Positions 1 to 11,961 of a DNA stretch of 64,000 nucleotides are shown here, piece by piece. Below the pieces are notes generated by a model. It saw only the letters and a program-made list of their open reading frames with translations. It did no database searches and was not told the DNA's origin. The stretch spans positions 62,001-126,000 of the forward strand of contig JAHWDD010000016.1 of the NCBI GenBank assembly GCA_023897205.1. The letters run 5' to 3'. Numbering within the stretch: the stretch's first letter is position 1; every line of letters starts with the position of its first letter. The translations under genes and the position numbers were made by a program. Source of the stretch: Exophiala sp. HKRS030. Lineage: Eukaryota; Ascomycota; Eurotiomycetes; Chaetothyriales; Herpotrichiellaceae.

Positions 1-7
1 TGTCTAT

Positions 8-1953
8 TCAATCGTCGTCTGCGATCAGAATCGTTCCATCGTCTTCGTCAAGCACAATGGCTTGCATGGTGGATGACTTCGCCACTTCTGCGTTAGTCGG
101 GCCTTGCAACTTTTTGGCCGGTGTTGCATCGATGTCGTCTTCATCCAATGGTCGTTTCCGCTTGCCATTTGATGTGGGAACAGACACACCATTTGAGACG
201 ACAATGTCGTCTGTGCTGGCTCCAGTTGCTTGATCTCCATCTAAAGACTCCTTCTTAGGCTTTCGTGGTATCTCAAAATTCTGACCTTCCTTCTCAATTA
301 ACTCGACAGTCTTGGTCTCATCCTTCGGCTTCTTCGCCTCGATGGCTAGTTGCAGATCGATCCGCGGATTTTCGTCCTCTTCATCCTTGATGAGAATGAA
401 GCTCGCATCCGAGACATTTAGCTCTGGGAGTTTCTTTTCGAGGTTGTCTTCCAGGTCCGGGTCATAGAGCACACCAGCATCGCTCATTACGGTGATCTCC
501 TCTCCATAACCTAACTTCGCACGTAGAATGCCTTCGACCAGGTCTTTGAGCGTTGCTTTCTCGAAGTCAACGTGCGCTCTTGCCATAGCGACACTGCAGA
601 CAGCACACTCCGAATTCGGTTCTTCGAGTTTGTCTGTTCTCAAAGCGCCATTCCATAGCCAAAGCCATTTCGTCTTGTCGTATTCTTTTCTAAGGACTTT
701 GAAGGCTTGCATCACACAAAGCCCAGCGACCATGGCATTTGTCGTCGCAATTGCCGGGATGATGTTGCCAGCCATCTGCTTGATATCGAACTTTGACTTT
801 GGCTCGATGCCGAAAATGATTGAACGCAGGTTTCCTGCTGCCGCAACAAAATCCATCGTATCATCATCGTCTTTGTCAAAGGAGATGAGAGGGGGCGGTC
901 CTCCATCCGTTGCAGCCTTGGTCTGTTCTTGCGCCAGTCTCGACGATAATCGTGCTAAAGAGTTTTTGAAGACGAAAAAGTTCTCGGGTAAAGACCATGT
1001 CTGTTGACCATTTTTCAAGACTGGTTCGTTAAGGGACGTGGCCTCTTGCTCCAAAGCTTCATAAGCCAGAGGTTTGGGAGGCGTTTTCTCCTTCCACATA
1101 TCCTCCATCTGAGCCAATCTTTCAATGTCCTCTTGGAAGACCTTGTCAAACACCTGTTTTGCAAAGTTGTCCGAGCCCATAGATTCTCTGATCTTTTTCA
1201 GGGCTTGCGCTTCCTGTCTGAGCTTCTCAATTTCAGCGGCATTATCCGAGTCTTCAGTCTGATCGACTTCCGGTGCCTCGTCCTCGCTCAAGCCAAACAA
1301 TTCTGGCAGGAGATAGCTCTTTGCCCAGACGATGCAATGGATAGGCTGACTGGGGGTACTCCGTATTGTACAGACAGGGTAGGAAATTGGTGTCGTCTTT
1401 GGGGTACAATCATAGCAAGCCGTTCTGCCTTTCTTGATCACTTGCACCTGTCCTTTGAATCCGGTGGTGCCAGATTCGATCAGAGGTATGTCGACAGCCA
1501 AGCACATCTTGTTGACATGACGCCGGGCTTCCATATTATCTAGCGCATTGAACACAATATTGAAGTTGGAGAACCATTCCAGATTGAACTGTTTGTCTTT
1601 AATGTTGGCATGGTAGGCGACCAGCTTGACATTAGGGTTGAACTTCTGAGCCACCTCTTTTGCAACGAGCGCTTTTGGTTTCTTGATATGTTCTTGTCTG
1701 AACAGAAATTGGCGGTTCAAGTTGCTCAGGTCGATGGTGTCGAGATCGATGATGTGAATTTCACCGAAACCGGTTAGGATGAGGTTCTTTAGAAGTTCAC
1801 AGCCAATGCCGCCTGCACCGACAAGGAGAACGCGCGACTGCGAAGACGAGTTAGTGTTTGAGATGAGATGAGCAATTCAAGAGTCATCTTCACCTCTTTG
1901 ACCAGTCGGTGCGCCGCTCCAAGCGACTGTCTCGCATACTTCTCGCGCGACAT
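8..1953 (-). CDS. UBA2: SUMO-activating enzyme E1 subunit Uba2
   Basis: Predicted CDS complement(join(8..1837,1894..1953)), 629 aa, close to the usual size of about 640 (yeast 636). The 56-nt intron 1838..1893 has a GTGAAG donor and a TTCGCAG acceptor, and it splits the protein exactly before the nucleotide-binding strand. Uba2 pairs with Aos1 to adenylate SUMO and carry it as a thioester before transfer to Ubc9, mainly in the nucleus. Seen in the sequence: ATP-binding GAGGIG at residues 27-32, the acidic strand IIDLDTIDLSNLNRQF, zinc-type CYDC near 161-164 with a second CAVC pair further on, and the catalytic cysteine C176 in YPVCTIRSTP. The C-terminus has a basic KRKRP patch and an acidic tail. 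The start is the only ATG giving the E1 N-terminus (MSREKYARQSLG). It diverges from the queuosine-salvage gene across 778 bp. Confidence 0.96.
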
Positions 1954-2731
1954 GATGTGAGTGGTATGGTAGATGCTAGTTACGCCGGTATCGTCAAAAG
2001 ACTGGCCGATGTCAAGAAGGGAAAGGCATCCCGCGTTGTCGTGACCAGAGGTGGGAAAGGTGAAAGGTGGATGTGTGTAGAATACAAGAAGGAGAAGTGA
2101 AGACGAGAGACAGTGAAGAGCAGAAAACCCCTGTCGGGCAATCAGGTGTTGACAGTCAGTATATAGTGACTGAGGGAAAAAAAGAGTGTAGATGAGGTAC
2201 AAAGCAAACCCCAATTGAGAAGCCGGTTGAGTTGCGAACTGAGGCGCAAGTGACAAGATGCGCTAGAACTGGCCCTGCAGGAAGTGAAGTGACGGATGGA
2301 GGGATGATGACAGCGCGATGAGGGATGGGCGCAAGATAGGTGCTAATGATCACTAGTCTGACCACCTAAAGAGTTAGGGACCGTCTGGTGAGTCTCACTG
2401 ATCCTTTAGCTACGATAAAAAGACTAGATGAACCTCCAGGCGGCTCAACAGCGCCAATTACTTGCTGTCGTTTTAGTGATCTCCGGGTGACTTTTTCAGG
2501 GCAATGTGACGCTATTGTTGTTAGCGAGTGAAGCTAAGCAGCCAGAGTTACGGAGTTGACGTCACGTGATTTTTCGTTCCCAGGGGCAATTTTTTGTCCA
2601 TGCTCATCATAAGACACTTTTTTTGGTATACGAACAGTGATCGAATCAACGACCTGCCAGAGATCCCGGGATATTGACTAGACAGTTTCAGTCCGCACCT
2701 CATCCAGAGGAAGGAAAACAGGGAGAGGAGA
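1954..2731. other. Divergent promoter region, UBA2 / QNG1
   Basis: 778 bp between two divergent start codons, so both promoters and 5' leaders lie here. The one clear site is the CRE/E-box composite at 2557..2569. TACGGAGT (2549..2556) directly abuts it. The short ORFs in this stretch show no recognisable protein. Confidence 0.8.
2557..2569. promoter_or_regulatory. Composite CRE / E-box
   Basis: TGACGTCACGTGA contains a perfect palindromic CRE (TGACGTCA, 2557..2564; ATF/CREB-type bZIP site) overlapping a perfect palindromic TCACGTGA (2562..2569; bHLH/Cbf1-type E-box). It lies about 160 bp upstream of the QNG1 ATG and about 600 bp from UBA2. The sequence is direct; binding is inference. Confidence 0.55.
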
Positions 2732-3950
2732 ATGTCCGATGATGAAGCCGACCCTGAACTCCTAGCACTCCTACGCCAGTCACTGGGTCTGGGACCAGGG
2801 ACGTCCACCGCTCCTCCCACCACGGGGGTCCTCAAGTCGGCAGAATACATCTACGACAATGCCATCGACGTGGCTATATCGTCAGATGGCACCAGGGCCG
2901 CCGCGGAGACCATATGGGCGCTCATGCAGGCGAAACATTACTCGACCGAGACTTGGTCGTCGCACGAACTCCACCCAAAGACCAAGGACGAGGCCACCGT
3001 CAATTTCATCTTCACCATGAACCTGCTGAACTTTTCCTTCTGGTCCGAATTGCCTCATGACGAACGCTTTGCCATTGAATACCGAGGTGAACGATGGACA
3101 GGGTATTGGTCGCTCGTGGCGGCTCTACAGCGAGCACTCGACGAAGGTAAGGCCTAGGCCACCGTGCCCCATGTTTGTGCACAATTCTTGTTTGTCTTTC
3201 TCCTATTCCCTCCCAGGGGCCAGTCCAGGTTTATTCACACTTCGCATCTTAACAGGCTATCCCATCACCACACCTACATTCTGGACGGATCTTGGCTCCT
3301 GCCCGGACAGTGTGTTTGAACACGTCTTCCGTTCAGCTACGTCGGAATCTATCCCCCTGCTGTCTCAGCGCATCTCCATCCTTCGCGAGGCCGGCGACAT
3401 TTTAGAGGCCGACTTCTCCTCATCCCCTCTCAACATCATCACCCGCGCCGAAAACTCAGCCTCACGCCTCGTCAACCTCCTGGCCACACACTTCCCGAAC
3501 TTCCGCGACACCACGACCCTGGCCGGCCGCGAGGTGCGTCTGTACAAGCGCGCTCAGATATTCGCCGCCGATCTGTGGGCATGCTTCAACGGCACGTCGT
3601 ACGGTTCCTTCACCGACATGGATAACCTGACCATGTTCGCCGACTATCGTATCCCTCAGATGCTCCAGGGCTTACACTGCCTGTGGTACTCGCCTCGATT
3701 GGAATCGCGGATCGCTCGACACGACCAATTCAGCCCCGGCGAAGCCATGGAAGTCGAGATCCGCGGCTGCAGCATCTGGTGCGTCGAGCTATTGAGGCGC
3801 CAGATCGAGCGCAAGCACCCCGAGGCCAAGGGCAAGCTCAACGCCGTCTTGATCGATTTCTTCTTGTACGATACTTGCAAGGAAATGGAGAAGAAAGGAC
3901 ATTGTGAGGACATGCTGCCTCATCATCGGACAAGGTCCATTTATTATTGA
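2732..3950 (+). CDS. QNG1: Queuosine salvage protein (queuosine 5'-phosphate N-glycosylase, DUF2419)
   Basis: CDS join(2732..3146,3256..3950), 369 aa. The 109-nt intron splits a Gly codon (GAA G|GC TAT), giving the expected DEGYPITTPTFW junction. The family (Pfam queuosine salvage, human C9orf64/QNG1) releases queuine from queuosine 5'-monophosphate so that it can be reinserted at tRNA position 34. Family blocks visible: TVNFIFTMNLLNFSFW (about 91-106), RWTGYWSLVAAL, LLATHFPNFRDT and the conserved FADYRIPQ. No signal peptide or membrane segment; probably cytosolic. It converges on CHO2. An upstream acceptor would also keep the frame open but adds residues the family lacks. Family assignment is firm; activity is by homology. 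Confidence 0.9.
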
Positions 3951-4320
3951 TGAATCACCCCGCTCTTTTGTTGTCGTCCTACTATATACCTACCTACATG
4001 TGTGTTTAGATCTCGACTTGCTGCAAAGCAACAACATAATGGGAAATAAAGGAAGGGTGGTCGGAGGTTTTAGGTTTTGTTTTGATTGATTAGACGAAAT
4101 CTAGAGAAGAGAAAGACGGCCCTGGCTGCAGGCGTTTTGTTTGATTATTCTCAAAGGAAAGAAAAAGTGGCCAGAGCAGAACAGAAGCATGCTTTCTTGC
4201 TTCGATATGCAATAGTCTATGTACAAAAGCCCTGACAATATGAAGCTATGCTTGTTTTTTGGCTGCTTATCCCCAAACACCGGTAAATGCCGAGATGTAT
4301 TTTCAAAGCTTGTCTTCAAT
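3951..4320. other. Convergent 3' intergenic gap
   Basis: 370 bp between the stop codons of QNG1 (+) and CHO2 (-), so it holds two 3' UTRs. It includes a CCTACCTA repeat unit at 3989..3996. Nothing else seen. Confidence 0.7.
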
Positions 4321-7300
4321 TCAAATATCACTTCCAACCGGTGTAGTCGTCCCCTTGGATCTCGACATGCTGAATGGTGCCAGAACCTTCTTTGCTTCCC
4401 AGATGCGCCAGGCCAGATTCTCGACCTTGCCGTCCGCCTTGACGACCTGGGGGGCAAACTCGATGCCAAACATCTGATGGATAGCGTAGACTACGCGTTT
4501 GGCGTACTTTCCGTCTCGATCCACTAAGCTGCCGAAGGCTTCTGAAGGGGTGCTCGGCGCGATATCTGGGTCCCGATCGAAGCAGTTCTGCACAATGGAG
4601 AGAAGCGTGCTCTCGATAGACCGTCGGATCAAAATATCATTCTGAGTCAGCATTGCGCCTTCTGGTGTGGGGATGTCTGTGGCTTCCAGATCATCTTCGC
4701 TGAATCGTGGAATGCGAACTTCAAAGGGCCGTGAGACTGCCATGACGTTATGCTTGCCGTTGTGATGATAGCGGAACTCGAAGACACCTTGGGTCCACCA
4801 TAGTTTATCGCCTGAGAAGATCATTTCACCAGTCAAGCACTCCTTTTCGGAACCGTCCTGGCCTTTCACAGTAGTCTTCACATTACTGGAAACGATGCCC
4901 TTTTCAGAATTCAGCAGGTCATATTCGTGGATATTGGTGGCAATCCAACGACCCGATGAGGAAATTGTGGTCACGTCGCGAGATGCATTGTCAGTGACCA
5001 TGTAAAGACCAACCCAATCCTTCGCACCATGATTAAGGGGCGCCGTCCAGCTGACTTTGATGGGAGCACCATACTCGAACAGAAGAGCTTTTTTCCCAGT
5101 GGTGCGTTCGTCTGGTGTACGAACGACGCCTGACTCTTTGTCGCTTGATCGCTGCGAGTCAACCAAAGGAGAGGCTGGAGTGCCTTCGATCTCGAGTTTG
5201 TAGTCCTCAGGGTTTAGACCGACAACCTCGGGTTCTACTTTCGTGATCGTGACACGTGCTGTATGTTTTGGAATGAGGTCTTTGACGTCCTGAGCAATGG
5301 TGGTGACACCGGCCGTCAACTTGGGACGTACAGCATCAAAGAAGTCCTCGAGGTAATCGAACGTCTCGTCCAACATCTTGTCCATGCCATCTTGCCACTG
5401 TCGCAACGGTGGCGGTAGCGATCTGCGCAGGCTTCTGACCAATCCAGCATCTTGTCGAAGACTTCGGCCATACAGCTTCTGCATGTGAGGTCGCTCAACA
5501 TATTGAATGAATGCTAGACTAAGTGTGTGACTCAGCAAAGCCAAGCAGAAAATAGCTTTGCTTCCAGTGATGAGTGCAACTCCCCAGATACCTGCGAGGC
5601 CTAGCACGCGTTCGGGGTTGTTCAGAAATCGATAGATGCCGCCATAGGTCAACTTGGAGGAGTGGTCAAAGAAGAAATCTCCGAAGAACCATCCGAACTC
5701 GCCAAGTTGATCATAGATGCTGAACGAGACCCATACCTGAAGCGCAATCAAACTCAAGCCCACAACGTGCTTCAATAAGACAAGCCCATAATCCCAGTTT
5801 GCTGGCATGGTGTACATCTTCCATGCCGCGGCAGTAAACCAGGCATAGCATAGAATCATACTGAGGTGGTATGTGCCTTTCCATTGTCTCCACGCCTCAC
5901 CAGTGCTTTCGCCGTACTTCAGAAAATGTCTGGTCCACTTCTTCTTGGATGACTGCCTGTTAAGTAGGTACCCAATACCAGCAGAATACCAGACTCTCCA
6001 TATCGCAGCGTTGACGACGAAGAATGTTTGATAAAATGTCGTGTTCGGTGTCAGCATAGTCAAAGCAAAGATGTAGATCTGTAACACGAGGACGGCAGAG
6101 TCGGTGGTTCGATATAGATCGATATTGTTTAGGCCCAGGAGATTGTGCGTTTGGGAGGGTTGTGCATGAGCGGGACGGGGCCAGACATCATCTGTAGTAC
6201 TCAGATCATTTGACGGGTTTTCTCCTTGTGCTGCTATCGGCAATTCGTTGATTGATCTTCGTGGCGGAGGAGAGCTGTAGGTACGTTCGATATGTGGGCT
6301 TTCGACCAACACCAAGAAAGCGAATTGAGCGGCGTGAGCGATGATTGAGATGAATAGAACTTTGTAGCTGGCTGCCATGAGCGAGATGCCATAGTAGCCG
6401 ACATAGCCTATCGAATACATGGGGTGAGGGGCCATCTCGAACACTCCATCAAAGGTCAATTCTTGATCGACGAGGTAGAAAAAGTCGCCCCAATACCAGG
6501 CATAGTCCTTCACCACTCGATGCGCGTCCAACTTAACCCACAAATTGAAGGCAAAGAGGGAAATTCCAGTAGCCCACCGCAAGAACGTGGTAACGAATAA
6601 TTCTCCAGTCGGTCGGTGACCACAGGACATGGCAAACAGCATGTACGAAACGAAGTCGCACATCAAGATTAGATCGACGATACGACGGAAAATCAACCAA
6701 GTGTTATACTCAAGGGGAGCGGTATCGAAGTCGTAATCTTTAGCAATCTTTGTCTCGAGTTCTCGTTTGGCAAAGGCTCGTATCTTTGGGTGCGGGTTCT
6801 CACCATTGGAGGCGCTAGGGAAGAGCTTAAGTCTGCGTGCCCATCTCACAAGCATCTTGTGGTGAGACTGCATATGCAGAAGATAGCCAATGCCAATGTT
6901 GTAGCCTGCTCTCCAGAAGAGAAATATGGCTGCGAGAATGGGTTTCCGATATGCCGCTGGAAGCGACCAAGCCAACAAAATGTGCAGCAAAAGGATAAAT
7001 AGAACAAGGAGGTCTCCCAGGTTCTTGGGCTCTGTGGGCGAGAGCAGCTGTGAGACCATGTCATGTGTGTATGGCACAGTGAACACTAAATAATTGTCAG
7101 ATTCTGAGACTTAACAAACCAACGCAAGAAGGAAGTACCAGTTCCATCGGGAGTGCGACCAAAGGTCTTTCTGTCTTGCTCCTGCTTGTTTGATTTCTCT
7201 TCAGCAGCATTGAGGTCCAGGACCGCCTGTCTGGCTTCCTGCTGAGTGTTGGCGTGGATCGGAGCATTCCTCTTGCGAAGACCCTCGGCCGCGGACTCGG

Positions 7301-7331
7301 CAGTGGGATCCATGCTTGAATCCGTTGCCAC
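4321..7331 (-). CDS. CHO2: Phosphatidylethanolamine N-methyltransferase (Cho2)
   Basis: CDS complement(join(4321..7085,7139..7331)), 985 aa, within the filamentous-fungal range and longer than yeast Cho2 (869). The 53-nt intron leaves a hydrophilic N-terminus of about 64 aa, then the membrane part begins at [10 protein letters not shown]. Cho2 carries out the first SAM-dependent methylation of phosphatidylethanolamine to phosphatidylcholine in the ER. It has two homologous multi-spanning halves, each with the family landmarks: [19 protein letters not shown] in the first and [17 protein letters not shown] in the second, then [18 protein letters not shown] and the weaker [19 protein letters not shown] long soluble C-terminal region (from about residue 620) follows. 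Divergent from NBP35 over 717 bp, which contains an E-box. Confidence 0.95.
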
Positions 7332-8048
7332 CGAGGAACAACCTAGCTAACTTGCTAAAGTCAAGCAAAGAATTAAATCCGTACAGCTAAACAACAAACA
7401 CGGAAAAATCAAGGAAGACAAACTGAGTGCGCCATAGACTGACCCAGGTTGTATTCCATGTGTCTGGCTCTCAACAAGGAGTTCCGAGTGAAGCAGAGGC
7501 CGAGGGAAAGTGGGCGAGGAAGAAGACTCTAAGGACAGAGGGGTCTTGGCTGGGGACCTGCAAATTGGCAGTGGATGGAGGTTTCGGTACGTGTTGTTGG
7601 CCATCACGTGCACGGCCGAATTCTCTCTGTGGGGGATTCTCTTCAAATGACGCCATGAGCCTTGCAGCATGGCCCGACAATTGGAGGAGCGCAGACGGAG
7701 AATGCACCCACAGAAATGAAAACTCCAAGGCACTGCATATGCCGAGTCGAGGAAGGATTCGCTACCATGAGGAGACATCCCACGTACTTGGGGCTCATAT
7801 AAATATACGAGTCATGAGGATACGAGGGGTTGCGCAAGGCTGACCGATCAGGCTGAGGTTGAAGGTGGGATGATGTTTGTCACCCGCGACAGACCAATCA
7901 TTTTCTTGTGGCATTATTACCAATCCATCTTTTGCCTCTTCCACCATGGTTCTGCTCATCACATAGATTTCCCTTCATCCCTGGTGTTGATGTTAAACGA
8001 CGAGTGTCTTCAATATATCGTGCGGTGACGACCAGTTGGTCCCAAATC
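7332..8048. other. Divergent promoter region, CHO2 / NBP35
   Basis: 717 bp between divergent ATGs. A CACGTG E-box lies at 7605..7610, nearer CHO2. Yeast CHO2 is driven by bHLH factors (Ino2/Ino4), so the E-box is worth noting, though its role here is unproven. ORFs in the stretch look spurious. Confidence 0.6.
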
Positions 8049-9130
8049 ATGGCACCGTCATTCGAAGAGCCACTCGCAGAGGCCCTGGAGGCTCCTTTGA
8101 AGGAGAAACCAAATCTTGTTGCACCGGAACCTGGTACGTGTTGTTACTTGTCTCAGGGACATAGACGAGGCTAATTATTCCTACAGAGCATTGTCCGGGC
8201 CCTGAATCCGATCAAGCCGGCAAGGGTGACGCCTGCGATGGTTGCCCAAATCAGGCTATCTGCGCATCTGCGCCCAAAGGACCTGATCCCGACATTCCCC
8301 TCATCACGGAGCGACTCGCGGGCATAAAACATAAAATACTGGTGCTATCAGGAAAAGGAGGCGTAGGAAAGTCAACGTTTTCCTCCCTGTTATCACACGC
8401 ATTCGCAGCAAATCCTGATTCTGCCGTCGGAATCATGGACACCGACATCTGCGGCCCGTCTATCCCAAAGATGATGGGGGTCGAGAGCGAGACGATACAT
8501 GTCAGCAACGCTGGTTGGAGTCCTGTTTGGGTGACCGACAACCTAGGGGTGATGAGTGTGCAATTCATGCTCCCTAATCGCGATGATGCTGTCATCTGGA
8601 GAGGGCCCAAAAAGAACGGGCTCATCAAACAATTCTTAAAAGATGTTGAATGGGGCGAGTTGGACTACCTGATAGTGGACACGCCTCCGGGCACTTCAGA
8701 CGAGCACCTGTCTGTGAACTCGTTCTTGAAGGAGTCAGGGGTTGATGGTGCTGTTGTGGTCACCACTCCTCAAGAGGTTTCCCTGTTGGATGTTAGGAAA
8801 GAAATCGACTTTTGCAAAAAGGCCGGCATCCGAGTGTTGGGGCTGGTTGAGAACATGGCTGGCTTTGTGTGTCCGAAGTGTACCCACGAGTCTCAGATAT
8901 TCAAAGCCACGACAGGGGGCGGGAAACGATTGTGTCAGGATATGGGCATTCCTTTCCTCGGGTCGGTTCCTTTAGATCCCCGAATTGGCATGGCCTGCGA
9001 TTTTGGAGAGAGCTTCTTGGATAGCTTTCCCGACAGCCCAGCCTGTAAAGCATTGAGACAGGTTGTGAGGTCGGTAGGCAAATTGATTGGAGAGGATCCA
9101 GATGAGGTTTTGCCAGACGGGCCAATATGA
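8049..9130 (+). CDS. NBP35: Cytosolic Fe-S cluster assembly scaffold Nbp35
   Basis: CDS join(8049..8133,8187..9130), 342 aa, typical length. The 53-nt intron splits a Glu codon (G|AG), restoring [12 protein letters not shown]. Nbp35 is a P-loop ATPase that, with Cfd1, forms the scaffold assembling [4Fe-4S] clusters for cytosolic and nuclear proteins. Evidence: the N-terminal ferredoxin-like motif C31-X13-C45-X2-C48-X5-C54, which separates Nbp35 from Cfd1; the deviant Walker [10 protein letters not shown] (84-92); [24 protein letters not shown]; and the cluster-bridging CPKC (C257, C260). The N-terminal cysteines are all encoded at the start of exon 2, so the short first exon is required only for the start. 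Confidence 0.96.
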
Positions 9131-10606
9131 AAAGAAAGAAGGGATTTTGGCTACCGCGTTACCCTCTTAACTCTGAATGGACACTTCTGGGCAGATTCAT
9201 CTTGGGCAATGGCACACTGCACGCCTGGTGCTTGTCTGGGGCCGTCTCACACCTCCAAACAGCCAGTCCAACTTTATCGGTATCGACTGGTGATAGCATG
9301 GAAGCCATTTCGACACTAGCAAATGGACGAAGTGCAGTGTTTCCGCCTCAAGCATCACACATTACATCTGGAGAAGACAGAACAGCCTCAGCCTCAGCCG
9401 ATACCCGTATCCAACCCAAGCTCCAGTGTGGAAATGGAGGCTTGAGACACACATTAACAAGGCAGGAAGTTTCTGATTATGAATACGCAAACCAGTGACG
9501 AGTCACGCGAAGCTATGAGCTCGTATTGAGGGCACGAACGGCAACTTGTGTCGAGAAGAACTCGCGTTTTAAGATCCGTTCGAGGTGAAGCGCAAGGTTC
9601 AAGGGTGCACCGTGTATCGTGCGCTACCTAAGTACGGAGCAGGTAGCACGGCGGTTACCGGACCAGGCGGACATGAGCATTTTGAAGGGTGATAAGTTAC
9701 AATCATGACTCGTTAGAGGTACATGAGGGACGGAGGATGGAGGAGTACCGTACTACAATACTACGAGTCTGAGGCATGAACTGAACGCGACGCCGAGGCT
9801 GCTCTTTAACATGGACTATACCAATTCCGGACCGTAGACAATACTATACTTCCAAACCTCATGAGCCTGGGGCCAATGGCAGGTGTCAATGGTGGATTAA
9901 GTGGATTGATGCGAGGCGCTAGCCGGATGTTCAGTTGCGAAACTTCTCCTGCATTTCGAAACTTGGCTATTCCCTGAACGTCGGTTTCACCTGCGTCAAA
10001 GCCCCCCTTTTCTCTTTCTTCCGCGACTCTGACCAAGTCGATCAAGTATGGGTGCGTCTGCTTCCCACACTCCGGCCTTCAGGTCGATCTCTAGAATTGG
10101 CACAACACTCTCCACAGACAGGAGCCTCGTCCTCGCGAATGGATGCTGATGCTCTTCTTGTCCAGGGTGATGGTTGGCCCCAAGTGACAACAGCTGTCAC
10201 ACCCTGGCCCTTTGTGGAGAGGTCTGCACTTCGAAACCCAGATCCATATCGAGCGCCACTTATTGACTTGTCGCCTACTCTCCTGAGACGTGCAAAATCC
10301 ACCTGATGGCGTGGCCCAAGCCTCTCCGCCATGATTCGAGACAGAACCAGTCCCTATATGCTGTGTCTCTGGCATTGTTAAAATGTCGGCTTCCAGTCCA
10401 GTTCTGCGTGGTATCCTTCTTGTTGGCGGTTGAGTCTGGCATTCTTTCCCTTCGCAACTGTTCTTCCTTTACATATCGGGGGCAGGTCCTTCGTTGTTCG
10501 TTCTTACTCTCACATTCACTGAGCTTCGCGGTGCGAAGTTTCCTGGCACCCATTCCTTTTCGAGCCTCGCCGTGGCCAGTCGCTAGTCGATCTTTCTATT
10601 TCCAAC
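9131..10606. other. Gene-free stretch before the aspartic protease
   Basis: About 1.5 kb with several short ORFs on both strands, none with recognisable domains or a convincing splice pattern. It holds the NBP35 3' UTR and the protease promoter. TACGGAG occurs at 9633..9639. No repeat family or RNA gene recognised. Confidence 0.6.
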
Positions 10607-11961
10607 ATGCTTCGTCTTCAGATTTTATTCTTGGCCCTCCTTTTCATCACTACAGCGTTTTCATCGCCCATCAGGCAAAAACAGAAACGATCATTTAAAA
10701 TCCCAAGAATACCACAGCCCAACTATAAGCCCAACGGGAAAGCAGCATACAAAAGAGCCTTATTCAAATTTGGCTTTGGCGATATCAGTTTCCAGCCCAA
10801 TGGCGAGATAGCTACGAGAATCCAAGCAGCAACCAATGCTTCTGTCGACGCGACGGAAGATGGACAGACGGCCGCTACGCCTTCTCAGAATGACGCTCAG
10901 TTCTTGTCTCCTGTCAATGTAGGAGGTCAGACCTTGGTCATGAACTTTGACAGCGGCTCGTCGGATTTGTAGGACAAACACCTCTATGGAGACGTTTGAA
11001 TGAAGCTAACAGTGTGGCTTAGTTGGGTTTTCAACACCAACCTCGACCAGTCGGCCCAACAAGGTCATACTGTCTACAACCCAACGAAATCAAACGCATC
11101 TAAAGCGCTTACTGGTAGCACCTTCAATATCAGCTACGGAGACGGCTCATTCGCTTCTGGACCCGTCGGTGTCGATACAGTCGATATTGGCGGCTCAACA
11201 GTTGACGCCCAAGCTATTGGACTTCCCAATGTTGTCTCGGACAGCTTCATCACCAACACCGCTTCGAACGGTCTGGTCGGGCTAGCGTTCAGCCAGCTAA
11301 ACACCATCAAGCCACAAGCTCAGAAAACCTTTTTTGACAATGTCATGGCAGACTTGACTCAGCCGGTGTTCACCGCGCAGCTCTTGTCCAGTGCTACGGG
11401 TTCATACGAGTTCGGCAAAATCGACAAGACTTTGTTTAAAGGTCAGCTCCAAACCGCTGCCGTTGATTCTTCCAATGGATTTTGGCAGGTTTCATCGACA
11501 TCGGCGGCTGTGTCAGGCCAGAAGATCAACATTGCTGGTGGCACTGCCATTCTCGACACGGGCACTTCGTTGATGCTCGTTGCCGATGAGATGGTGGTTG
11601 GATATTGGAACCAGGTCCAAGGCGCACAACTGAATCAACAAGCAGGCGGCGTCATCTTTCCGTGTAACGCTCAGCTCCCTGACCTCCAGGTTGCAATTGG
11701 TAACAACCTTGCGACTGTGGATGGCGCCAACATGAACTTTGCAAATGTCGGTACCGACACCCAGACCGGGCAAGACTGTAAGTTTTTGTCCATACTATTC
11801 GATCTGATGTGGGCGATGCTGACCAACTTCCAGTCTGTTTCGGTGGGCTACAGTCAAGTCAAGGTCTTCCCTTTTCGATCTACGGCGACGTGTTTTTCAG
11901 ATCGAATTTTGTAGTCTTTGACGGGGCTACGCCGTCGGCCAGCTTTGCGCCTCATGCTTGA
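10607..11961 (+). CDS. Secreted pepsin-type aspartic endopeptidase
   Basis: CDS join(10607..10968,11023..11777,11834..11961), 414 aa; introns of 54 and 56 nt. Peptidase family A1, penicillopepsin/aspergillopepsin-like. Order: signal peptide (about 1-20, LFLALLFITTAFSS), basic propeptide with QKQKR, then the mature bilobed protease. Catalytic aspartates are D115 in DSGSSDFWVF and D299 in ILDTGTS; the flap tyrosine is in ISYGDGS. The C-terminus ends as the family does (SIYGDVFFRSNFVVFD). The first active-site triad reads D-S-G rather than the commoner D-T-G, and the following Leu is Phe if splicing is as predicted. Likely extracellular or vacuolar acid proteolysis. No neighbouring gene is functionally linked. 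Confidence 0.9.

Noticed and set aside
1357..1365. TACTCCGTA copy inside UBA2 as a regulatory element
   Set aside because: It encodes part of the conserved catalytic-cysteine block, so its presence there is explained by protein sequence.
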